Notes under the pieces: generated by a model
The model's input: the letters and a program-made list of their open reading frames with translations, nothing else
Told to the model about the DNA's origin: nothing
Database searches by the model: none
Program-made: the position numbers and the translations under genes
Assembly (NCBI GenBank): GCA_010093685.1
Contig: MU006252.1
Span: forward strand, 88,307-152,306
DNA from: Ophiobolus disseminans
Lineage: Eukaryota > Ascomycota > Dothideomycetes > Pleosporales > Phaeosphaeriaceae
Length of the DNA: 64,000 nt
Reading direction: 5' to 3'
Shown: piece after piece, positions 51,320-61,754 of the stretch
Layout of the letters: each line of letters starts with the position of its first letter
Position numbering within the stretch: the stretch's first letter is position 1

Positions 51320-53258
51320 ATGCGGTCCTTCAAGTCCAAGATCCTGTCCGCAGCTGCGTGGGTCGCACCAGCGGTTGCCGCCGCATTACCCAGTCGTGAG
51401 ATAGCTCGATCGGATGGCAGACTCTTGCATTACGGTACGGTCCGCTCTTATAAGGATGCATCTTTGCCATCTCTAGGCACCTGCTAAACATATCACCTAG
51501 ACCTTCAACAGAATTACGCGCAAGCTACCTTCAGTGTCCCGTGCATTGGATGTCTTGGCGAAACCCGTCACACGGACCAGGATGACGAGTCACTTGTGAG
51601 GCCCACTTCAGGCATCTAAAATAAGTCACGTCCCTGCTCACCCTCTCTAGATCCTGAACTTTACCAGTCATGCTCAAGACGAAGCGTGTGGGTCTTCAAA
51701 TATTACACTGAACGGCATCGAACTTCCCCAAGATTGGAACGGTGACTTCGCAGCTGGCTCAGGCTCATACACTGGCACCACCGACCTCGAACAGAATGAA
51801 AGCTCTCTTCAGCGCAACTTGGATCTCGAATGGAACACGGCCTGTCTTCATGGAAACCAGAAGACGGACCAAGCAGCCCAGGTCTTGACAGTCAGCATCA
51901 AAGCCATCGACGGCAAAGCCCTAGATACACCATCCGGTTTTACAGTCTCATTTAGACAACAAACGTCACCGCCGTCTCTACTCAGATTTGAGTCTATCCC
52001 GAATGTCCTGGCAACTGTGAGCGCTAAGGACATAGCCTCATCCTGGCGTGACCCCCCTACGCACCTTCGCCTTATCCTCACCAACACTACTGCCGCTGCA
52101 GGAGACCCTCAATCCGCTGGGCCATCACTTGAAGAAGATATCCGCCAGCTAAAGGCGCTTCAAGCTGAGCTCCAGGAGTTGCAAAAGATTATCGCAAACA
52201 AGCAACAGCACATCAACTCACAGCTGCAAAAGGAGGTGAAGAGTTTGACAGACGAGATCAACGACTGTGAAGGCCTTGCTTGTATCGTCAAGACCATCGC
52301 CAACAAAGCTCACGGTGCTTTGTCAGTAGCGATTGCTCACTCCAAGTCTAGCGGTGATTATTCCTCTGAAACAATGGGTCGCCCCGATCTGGAATTGTAC
52401 GCACAAGTGCATGGCCAAGTATCACAAAAGTCGGGTGGCTTCATCGAAACCGAGGCTTCAGATCCGGTCGTGACCGAGACGTCAACCGATGATTTGCCGT
52501 CCCGACCCACCAAGCCCTCTCCCTACATTATTGCGCTCGAAGTCACTTTGAGCCTTCTTTGCTGCGGTTGTCTTATCGCAGTCATTCGCCACAAGTGCAG
52601 CAGCCTTCGCACTCGAACCGAACGTGCCGCTGCTCGCGAGGAACGTGACACGGCCCGTGCCTATCGTCGAGCGGCCCGGAAACACGCATGGCAAAACTGG
52701 TGGCGTGGCAATTGGCGAAAGGATCATGAGCGGATTGAAGATTACGAAGAGAAACGCGCGCTCATTCAAGAGCAAGAGGGCGTGTTGGAGGATGTTATGC
52801 AAGAGGAAATCAGGCAATTAAGGGCAGCCCATGATGTCGTCAATGACCTCGTCAGGGACGCAGAAGAGGGCAGGGTTATTACCCATGGTCCTTGCAATTG
52901 CCACCACGCCCCTCCAGCTCCAGCATCCTACTCTTCATATTCACCATCCCTGGCATCGACTTATCCACCGACATCTTTGGGCGACATTCCTTCACGACCA
53001 CTCTCACGAACTGACAGCTTACCCAGCTACCGTTCCGACCCACCGAGTGAACCACCAAATTACGAATCCGAGGTTGACATGTCGCAGATCGTTGCCAATG
53101 GCTTCAGACAGTACAGGGCATCTACCACCGCATCGGAGACGGCCTCGCATTGGACACCAGATAGCAGCGTCGTCGACGTCAGTCCACGACCGAGTGCAGA
53201 GACCCTCCGCTACCCGCACAGCATATACACGTGCGAGGAGGAAAGTGACGTGGATTGA
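51320..53258 (+). CDS. Single-pass membrane protein with secreted ectodomain and coiled-coil cytoplasmic tail
   Basis: Function unknown; the layout is that of a receptor or cell-wall sensor. Three exons (51320-51434, 51501-51595, 51651-53258) give about 605 aa. The N-terminus MRSFKSKILSAAAWVAPAVA is a signal peptide. The ectodomain has paired cysteines (CIGCLGETRH, CGSSNITLNG with an N-glycosylation site), then a helical stretch LKALQAELQELQKIIANKQQ. One transmembrane helix follows (YIIALEVTLSLLCCGCLIAV). The cytoplasmic part is very basic and helical (EERDTARAYRRAARKHAWQN), then Pro/Ser-rich with candidate phosphosites. I know no catalytic domain for it. Neighbouring genes give no clue. Confidence 0.8.
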
Positions 53259-53947
53259 AGCTAAAGGTTCCAGTGCTGTGATGGCATACCCACTACATAT
53301 CTCTGACGTCCACTTCGGCTCCCACTCCTACCGGCAAGAAGCCTTTGAGCTTCGCACACCTAGAGCGCTCGCCGCGCTCGCACCTGATGATACCCACCGA
53401 GTAGCACTGCTATCTCGTCCTCGGCTTCCGAGCCTTTGAGTTATGCGCTTCATACTCATGTTCCTCGCGTTGTTATAGTACGCAATAGCGTGGCTAAGCC
53501 GCGTATGCTTCATTCATGGCGCTTGAGATTTTTCATTCTGTTTGGGTTTTCGCGTACTGCACGCTCTTGCGTTAACAACACTACGTCTTCTCTAGCGAGG
53601 ATGGGGACTTCGCGCTCTAATAGTTCAACCCCATGTACAAACATCTCCTTTGCTGTTGGGGATGGTGTTTGATATTTGACTGACTGGTGCAGTTGATGAG
53701 TTCGTTTCATTTTTATCTTAGCACACATATTCGAGCTTGCTTTCCGGGATTGTGCGGGATGGCACATATATGCAAGACTTGCTATTGCAGGATCTATAAT
53801 AATATCAATCATATCATATCAATCACAAACACCACTGAACACTCTGCATGCACTCCTCGCTGTTCTAATCGTGCCATGATGTATTGTACAATGCAATGCA
53901 AGTCTATGCTCCCACTCATCTACATATGATACACACCTCATCCCCAT
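53259..53947. other. Convergent intergenic region
   Basis: 689 bp between two 3' ends, A/T-rich toward 53800. Nothing is supported beyond presumed UTRs. Confidence 0.4.
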
Positions 53948-55241
53948 CTACCTCCTCCTCAAATACCAATTAAACGCCAACTGCCCCGTCTCGACATGAA
54001 ACGGCGTCGGCACCTCCGCCAGCCCGGGCCTCGCAACCGGATGCCTGAGATACACCGCCGCACACACATTCTGATTCACCTCGAGGTACCGCGGTATAAA
54101 CGCAAACGCACTCATGTAGTCTCTGGGACGCCAGGGTGTCGCATAGGGTGCGGCGCTATTGCGCTTGGGATTCCAGGCGCTCGTGTGCTCCGTCTCGAGG
54201 CGCAGCTTTTCGAACGCGGAGCGCAGCTTGGCTTGGTCTTCGTCTGAGATTAGGGGCTCGGGATCGGTATTGGGGGTTGTAGGTGTTGTGCGGGAAGCGA
54301 TTTGGTCTTTTAGGAATTGCAATTGCGTGTCGAGAGTTGCGATTGATTCGGGGTTTGCGGTGCGCCAGAGGGAGATTGCTTTCTTTACGGATTGGCGGAA
54401 GGCGCGAAATTTTTGCTTGTCTTTTGCCTTCACGTCTTCTGCGATTACGGCGTCGACGTGGTCCATCATGGCTTGCATGTGCTTCTTGAGCTCTGTGGGG
54501 GTGGGTTCGTCGCGGGTGGAGGAGGCGTCGGGTGAGGCGGGGGAATTGGGAGGGGGTTTGACGGGGTTTTGCTCGCGTGCTTCGGCGCGGGCGGCGGCTT
54601 TTTCTTTTGTGATTTTGCGGGCGAGCGAGGAGCGGGTTTTGGGGGCGCCGGTTGCGAACATGACGCTTGAGGGCTCGACTTGGAACATGTCGCCGGGGTT
54701 GAGGGCGTAGCCGGGGTAGGGCATCTTCTTGCCGTTGACTTTGACGAGGCCATGCACGACGAATTGGCGTGCTTGTCGTACGCTGCTTGCGAAGAGGGCG
54801 CGGAAGATTGCTGTGTCTAGTCGCCGCTCGAGGGGGTAGTATGTCATCTGCATATAAGGCGTCATGGGCGGCGTCCTCTTCTTATCTTCCGAGTCTGCTC
54901 CCTCTCCTCGCCCGGCAGCCTGCTCGGAGCCGTCATATCTCGCGAGATATTTGTGGTCCATGGGCACCACCGCGGGCAGGTTCCTCCTAAATTGCCGCTT
55001 CCACTTCTTCTCCCGCAATTGCTCGCCATGGTATGCTCGTGTGCTCGCCTTGGCCGCCCATTTCTGCTGAAAGTATGTCTTTGTCGTCACATTCGGGGCG
55101 CGCAGCTGTGAGAGGGAATATAGCGACCAGCGTGACCAGTCCTGGCGGACATTCTGCAGCCATTAGCACCGCCCTCTATCGTATATACACATGACATACC
55201 AGCTTCTTCAGCGAATGGAACCTCGGCTTTTTCCTGGGCAT
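53948..55241 (-). CDS. NAM9: Mitochondrial small-subunit ribosomal protein uS4m (Nam9)
   Basis: A component of the mitochondrial ribosome small subunit that binds 15S rRNA. Two exons (55200-55241, 53948-55153; 46-nt intron) give about 415 aa. The N-terminal exon is short and basic (MPRKKPRFHSLKKL), as usual in this family. The S4 RNA-binding domain is at LDTAIFRALFASSVRQARQF and VVHGLVKVNGKKMPYPGYAL, and GDMFQVEPSSVMFATG follows. A long fungal insertion rich in Pro, Ala and Lys lies in the middle. The C-terminal segment FIPRYLEVNQNVCAAVYLRH and FNWYLRRR is well conserved in fungal homologues. It shares a 251-bp promoter with the La-module gene. Confidence 0.92.
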
Positions 55242-55492
55242 TGTGAAGGGCGGTGAATGCGGGGATGACTGGTTCTATTGTGAGTCCCACGACAATACGA
55301 ATGGGGCGGCAGCGATTGCGATTGTCTGGGTCCGTGCGCCATGGTTCGAAAATCTGCAAGTGAGAGAGCTTCAAAAGCTAGCCCTCGCCCAGAACTTTTC
55401 CACCCACAGCCTCGACCACCCTCAGCTTTTCTCTTCAACCATTGAAATAGCTACAGAAATAACTTGCGACCCACAATATACCTATCGCAAGT
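55242..55492. promoter_or_regulatory. Compact bidirectional promoter, NAM9 / La-module gene
   Basis: Only 251 bp separate the two divergent ATGs, so the genes must share regulatory DNA. C/T-rich tracts precede the La-module start (55390-55440). No specific motif is claimed. Confidence 0.5.
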
Positions 55493-57113
55493 ATGAGCGA
55501 CACCGAAAATGCTGCTCCCGTCGCAGCCAACCCCACCTTGAGCTCAGACGCAAAGCCTGAGGTCGCAGCCCCCACCAGCACCGAGGTTTCCAAGACGGCG
55601 GACAAGACCGCCGACAACAGCGAGTCCAAGGCCGTGTCCATGGTCAAGTCCGAGGATATCGGCGAGGAGAAGTGGGAGCTCAATGGCAAGTCCAAAGATA
55701 AGGACGAGCGCCGGGGTGAGCGCAAAGATCGCAACGATCGCAATGGTCGCGACAGCCGGGACAACCGCGACAACGATCGCCGAGGCGGCGGACAGCGTGG
55801 ACGTGGTCGTGGACGTGGCGGCGGCGGCAGTGGTGGCTACCAAGTGGCCAAGAGGTGCGCTTTTCATGTGCCGTATCCAGCGCTCACGCTCACAACTGAC
55901 TCACATGCAAAGGCGCAACACCGAGTTCGAGGACTTGCCCGAGACTGACGATCCAGTTGAGATCCGCAACCAGGTAATTTCTTCATTGCATACCAAAGGT
56001 CTCCCACTAACACATCTCCAGGTCGAGTTCTACTTCTCGACCCACAACCTCGTCACCGACGAGCATCTATTTTTGGAGCTCGATGGCCCCGAGAACCGCC
56101 CCGTGCCCATCAAGCACATCACCACGTTCAAGCGTATGCGCCGCTTCCAGCCTTACACCGCCGTTGTCGCCGCTCTGCGCGATAGCAAGGATCTTGTCGT
56201 TGTAGACGACGGCGAGTTCCACGGCGATGGCAACGAGGCCGTCAAGCGCAAGGAGCCTCTTGCGGTTCCCAAGGACGAGAAGGACGGCGAGAAGAAGCCC
56301 AGCACCCTCGACCTCTTCCACCGCCTGAGGATGGCGTCCAACAACATCCTCGAGACCAGCGTCTACGTCAAGGACTTTGGTAACTTAGACGAGGCCGGCC
56401 AGATTGCGCTCGAGCAATTCTTCCGCCCCTACGGCGCTGTCATGGTCCGCAAGCGCCGCGAGGAGGATGGTACTTGGAAGGGCAGCGTCTTCGTTGAGTT
56501 CGACAGTGAAGACTCCCAGAAGCAGTTCCTCGCCCTCGACCCCAAGCCCAAGTTCAACGAGAACGAGCTGTACATCCAGGGCAAAAAGGAGTACATCATC
56601 ATGAAGTGCAAGGAGAAGGGCATCGAGCCTGACTTCGAGAACGGCGGCCGACGCCCTTACAATGGTGGCAACAGGGGCGGCAACCGTGACCACCGTGGCG
56701 GCAGCCGTGGAGGACGCGGAGATGGACGTGGACGTGGCCGCGGTCGAGGCCGTGGAGGAGACCGCCGCGACGACCGCCGTGATGACCGCCGTAGCGACCG
56801 CCGCTCTGGTCGTGATCGATCCCGCGATCGCTCTCCCCGCCGACTACGCGAGCGCAGCGGTTCTCGTGACTCCGTCGACAGCCGTGACTGGAACAACCGC
56901 CGCGATCGCTTCCAGAAGGGCAAGAACGACCGTGGCAGCCGCAAAGAGGAGGAGCGCAAAGAGATTGAGCGTGATGGACACGGTGTGCCTGTCGTCAAGG
57001 ACAGCCGCACCGACGCTGAGATCGCTGCTGCGTCCAAGAAGCGCAAGGCTGGAGACGAGGAGCGCGCTGAGAGCCCCAAGAAGGGCAAACTGGAGATCAA
57101 GCAGGACGAGTAG
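55493..57113 (+). CDS. La-module RNA-binding protein (La motif + RRM)
   Basis: Probably the fungal La protein (Lhp1-like), which binds 3' oligo-U of new RNA polymerase III transcripts in the nucleus. Three exons (55493-55854, 55913-55973, 56022-57113) give about 504 aa. An acidic, low-complexity N-terminus with an RGG block ([15 protein letters not shown]) precedes the La motif (QVEFYFSTHNLVTDEHLFLE, PIKHITTFKRMRRFQPY). The RRM follows (ETSVYVKDFGNLDEAGQIAL, GSVFVEFDSEDSQKQFLAL). The C-terminal third is an extended RGG/RD-repeat region and a basic tail (KKRKAGDEERAESPKKGK) that could be a nuclear signal. The flanking disordered regions are longer than in yeast La, so a La-related function is not excluded. 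Confidence 0.9.
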
Positions 57114-58255
57114 GCTTTGATCTGACAGCAACTTTGCATGGTCGGTGTTTACGGTTTTTTTCATTCTTATGGTCATCTCACATCATGGGTGGCTGGGTGG
57201 ATTTCATGGAAAAGTTTCTTGTCTCTTTCACGATATATTCCTCCATCTACGAAGTTACGCTTTCATGCATTGGCATAGGCTCGTACAGATATAGAATACT
57301 TTCTGCAATTGTTGCCTATTGAATGATGGAAGTGACAATGACATGATGGAATTATTGAAAGTTCCACTCAGTGAGTGTATGAGCGGATATAACGGAGATA
57401 ACGCCATGTCCAAGTCCACCATATGCAGGTAGCCACACGACATGCGATTTCAAAGCGCTGTCAGACTGAGCTGTGATCTTTGCATTTTACTACTCGAGTG
57501 ACTCTTCTGTGATGACCCATTGACAACGCCACAAGTTGTAGATGACAAGATTGCTTGAATTACTCGACTTGACCATCGCTGATCGCAGGGATGCATTACC
57601 AAGCGTCGACGATTGATTAATTCTAGTTGCTACCCAAACTCATGCATAACGATTGGACAGTACAGTAGTCTTGTTGAATGTGACTCTGAAGATCTAATCC
57701 GGTAAACTGAAATTTGTGGGCGTAGAACATCCCATTCCTCCACTGATACCACCCCTGCCCTCTCATACCCAATCAGATATTGGGCCGCGGCACTTGCGAC
57801 GACTGCAGAGATGTTGAACTGGTGAGTAACTCGTATGTGAGTCATCGCCCTTTGCAAACCAAATTATAAGTGATGCGGACAGCCAAAGAGGCAAGTATTG
57901 AGGTTTGCGAGCAAAGGGCGGTGCGAAACTGCCCATTTGGGTATTTCTCGTGTGGAAAGAGCGATGCGCCACTCGCGCATGTGGGCTAGTCTTTAAGCGA
58001 CCTTGACCCACCCTGGCGGGGTAAGTCTTGAAATATCTGCCCTCCCGCCTCTCGAGTTTCCTCTTTCTCACCAGACGCACGCCTCAACGGCTTATCAACT
58101 GAACGACTCCGTCTGCCTCTGAGCGTCGACTGCGCCAGAGACAAACTTTCAACTTCCCGTTCAGAACACCGAGCCCATCGCCTTTCCGTGCGGGGTATCG
58201 ACAGCTGTCCCCACTACCAATTTCGTAAAAGAAAACACCAACCACAACCGCCAAA
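57114..58255. other. Intergenic region upstream of eEF2
   Basis: 1.14 kb holding the 3' flank of the La-module gene and the eEF2 promoter. The last 100 nt before the eEF2 ATG are C/A-rich without upstream ATG codons, a typical leader of highly expressed fungal genes. I see no tRNA or other gene. Confidence 0.45.
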
Positions 58256-61108
58256 ATGGTTAAGTAAGTCGCCGCGCATTGCTTCCGAACTCGAGCTCGG
58301 GGACTGGATGCTCTACATCGATTGACTCAATGCTAACATGTCTGCAGTTTCACGGTCGAGGAGGTACGTTCCGCGCGCACAACGCCGCCACATCCGGCGA
58401 TATTGGGGTGCATACTAATTGCGACACCAGATCCGTGGTCTCATGGACAACCCGGCGAACATCCGTAACATGTCCGTCATTGCCCACGGTAAGCCCTCTC
58501 ATGATAGCCCCGCAGTGTTTTGGAGAATTGTGAGCTGACATACCCCGCCACAGTCGACCACGGCAAGTCTACCCTCACCGACTCTCTCGTCCAGCGCGCC
58601 GGTATTATCTCAGCCGCTAAGGCCGGCTCCGCACGTTTCACGGATACTCGTGCCGACGAGCAGGAGCGTGGTGTCACCATCAAGTCGACCGCCATCTCCC
58701 TGTACGCCCAGCTCAACGATGCCGAGGACCTCAAGGACATTCCCATTAAGACCGAGAAGAACGACTTCTTGATCAACTTGATCGACTCGCCCGGTCACGT
58801 TGATTTCTCATCTGAAGTTACTGCTGCTCTCCGTGTCACCGATGGTGCCCTCGTCGTCGTCGACACCATTGAAGGTGTGTGCGTCCAAACCGAGACTGTA
58901 CTCCGCCAGGCTCTCGGTGAGCGTATCAAGCCCGTTGTCATCATCAACAAGGTCGACCGTGCTCTTCTCGAGCTCCAGGTTTCCAAGGAGGATCTGTACC
59001 AGAACTTCTCCCGTGTCATCGAGTCCGTCAACGTCGTCATCTCCACCTACTACGACAAGACCCTCGGTGATGTCCAGGTCTACCCCGAGAAGGGTACCAT
59101 TGCCTTCGGTTCCGGACTTCACGGCTGGGCCTTCACCATCCGCCAGTTTGCTACCAGGTACGCCAAGAAGTTTGGTGTCGACAAGAACAAGATGATGGAG
59201 CGTCTTTGGGTAAGCAGCTCCTCGACTTTACCTATTGTAAGCAGACACTAATAATCAATAGGGCGACAGCTACTTCAACCCCAAGACTAAGAAGTGGACC
59301 AAGGTTGGCACACACGAGGGTAAGCCCCTTGAGCGTGCTTTCAACCAGTTCATCTTGGACCCCATCTTCCGCATCTTCAATGTGGTCATGAACTTCAAGA
59401 CCGACGAGATCCCAACTCTGCTTGAGAAGCTTGAGATCAAGCTCACCAGCGACGAGAAGGACCTCGAGGGCAAGCAGCTCCTCAAGGTTGTCATGCGCAA
59501 GTTCTTGCCCGCTGCCGACGCTCTTCTCGAAATGATGATTCTCCATCTCCCATCTCCCGTCGTTGCCCAGAAGTACCGCATGGAGACTCTTTACGAGGGT
59601 CCCCATGACGACGTCAACGCCATTGGTATCCGTGACTGCGATGCCAACGGTCCCCTCATGTTGTACGTCTCCAAGATGGTGCCCACTTCCGATAAGGGCC
59701 GTTTCTACGCTTTCGGCCGTGTCTTCTCCGGTACCGTCAAGTCCGGTCTCAAGGTCCGTATCCAGGGTCCCAACTACATCCCTGGAAAGAAGGAGGATCT
59801 GTTCATCAAGGCCATCCAGCGTACCATTCTCATGATGGGTCGTTTCGTCGAGCCCATCGAGAACGTGCCCGCCGGTAACATTCTCGGTCTTGTCGGTGTC
59901 GATCAGTTCTTGCTCAAGTCTGGTACACTCACCACCAACGAGACTGCGCATAACCTCAAGGTCATGAAGTTCTCCGTCTCCCCCGTCGTGCAGCGTTCCG
60001 TCGAGGTCAAGAACGCCCAGGATCTTCCCAAGCTTGTCGAAGGTCTCAAGCGTCTGTCCAAGTCCGACCCCTGTGTCCTGACTTTCATCTCCGACTCCGG
60101 TGAGCACGTTGTTGCTGGTGCCGGTGAGCTGCATTTGGAGATTTGCTTGAAGGATCTCGAGGAGGACCACGCCGGTGTTCCTCTCCGTATCTCCGACCCC
60201 GTCGTCCAGTACCGTGAGACTGTCAGCGGCACTTCCAGCATCACTGCGCTGTCCAAGTCTCCCAACAAGCACAACCGTCTCTACGTCATTGCCCAGCCCC
60301 TCGACGAGGAGGTTGCCCAAGCCATCGAGTCCGGCAAGATCGGTCCCCGTGACGATTTCAAGGCTCGTGCCCGTATCCTTGCTGACGAGCACGGCTGGGA
60401 CGTTACCGACGCACGTAAGATTTGGTGCTTCGGCCCCGAGACCACTGGTGCCAACTTGCTTGTCGACCAGACCAAGGCCGTTCAGTACCTGAGCGAAATC
60501 AAGGATTCCGTCGTCTCCGGTTTCCAGTGGGCCACCAAGGAAGGTCCCGTTGCTGAGGAGCCCATGCGTTCCATCCGCTTCAACATCATGGATGTCACCC
60601 TCCACGCCGATGCTATCCATCGTGGTGGTGGTCAGATCATCCCCACTGCTCGTCGTGTCCTGTATGCCGCGGCTCTGCTTGCCCAGCCCGCTCTCCAGGA
60701 GCCCGTTTACCTCGTCGAGATTCAGGTACCCGAGCAGGCTATGGGTGGTATCTACGGTGTGCTCACCCGACGACGTGGTCACGTCTTCGAGGAGAACCAG
60801 CGTGTTGGTACTCCCCTCTTCAACATCAAGGCATACCTGCCCGTCAACGAGTCTTTCGGTTTCACCGCCGATCTCCGATCAAACACCGCCGGACAGGCTT
60901 TCCCCCAGCTTGTCTTCGACCATTGGCAGATTCTCCAGGGTGGCTCGCCGCTCGACACCACCACTCTGCCCGGAAAGATTGTCGCCGATATGCGGAAACG
61001 CAAGGGTATCAAGATTGAGGTGCCTGACGTCAGCAACGTAAGTTTCCATAATTTGATATATCAGAAAGCAATGGTTAACATATTGCGCAGTACTACGACA
61101 AGCTATAA
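58256..61108 (+). CDS. EFT1: Translation elongation factor 2 (eEF2)
   Basis: A cytosolic GTPase that drives ribosomal translocation. Six exons (58256-58263, 58349-58364, 58431-58488, 58554-59209, 59262-61037, 61091-61108) give 843 aa, the expected length. The first two coding exons are only 8 and 16 nt and spell MVNFTVEE. GTPase motifs are AHVDHGKST (P loop, split by the third intron), DSPGHVDF and NKVDR. The switch-region threonine target of eEF2 kinase-type regulation lies in [15 protein letters not shown]. The diphthamide histidine is in [12 protein letters not shown] near residue 699. The last exon encodes the conserved YYDKL end. The context CCAAAATGG around the start and C-rich codon choice fit very high expression. 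Confidence 0.98.
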
Positions 61109-61754
61109 AGGAAAGCTTTCAAAAGTGTTAGATTTCCTTTCCTCTCGCATTCGGAGCAATCGACAAGCATGGGCTCGCTCGAGGCCGCTGATCGCTGTAT
61201 GACACACATGATTCCCTTTTGAGCGATCGGAGCCAGCAAATGTCGGTTCGGGCGACGTGCCCATGATTCAGTCGGGTTCTTGGGGCTTTTGGACTCAAGA
61301 GACAGATATGACGACCCCTTTTCCTTCATGTTCAGAGTGTAGTATAGGTTGTCGAAATCAAGCTGTATTGCACAATTATTGCCTTGTTGCGTGATGAATG
61401 ATGAATAATTGTGCACCGTGGGCAGAGGTGATATGTGCAGCAATTTATTTAAGTTCGACGGTACCTACCAATGCTCGACACAAGATACATACACTGGTAT
61501 ATCCACCATTCGTAATATGCTAGATAAATAGATTACAAGGCGATGTGAAGCTCAGACGGAGTTAGGGTGAAAGTGAATGTAGTGGGGCGGCCTAACTCAC
61601 GTGAGCACGGGTGCCTTTTGCTTGTCGCGCTAGAGCATGCGCGAATGTCGGTGCTTTAGCTTCCAAGTACCAACGAACGACCAGAAGCCGGCACTCAAAC
61701 CCAATACTACACCTTGCGCTCCTACTCAGCGCGTGAGGCGGTCGCAGCGTCAGC
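61109..61754. other. Intergenic region between eEF2 and RBM26/27-like gene
   Basis: 646 bp on the same strand: eEF2 3' flank and the promoter of the next gene. I see no supported feature. Confidence 0.4.
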
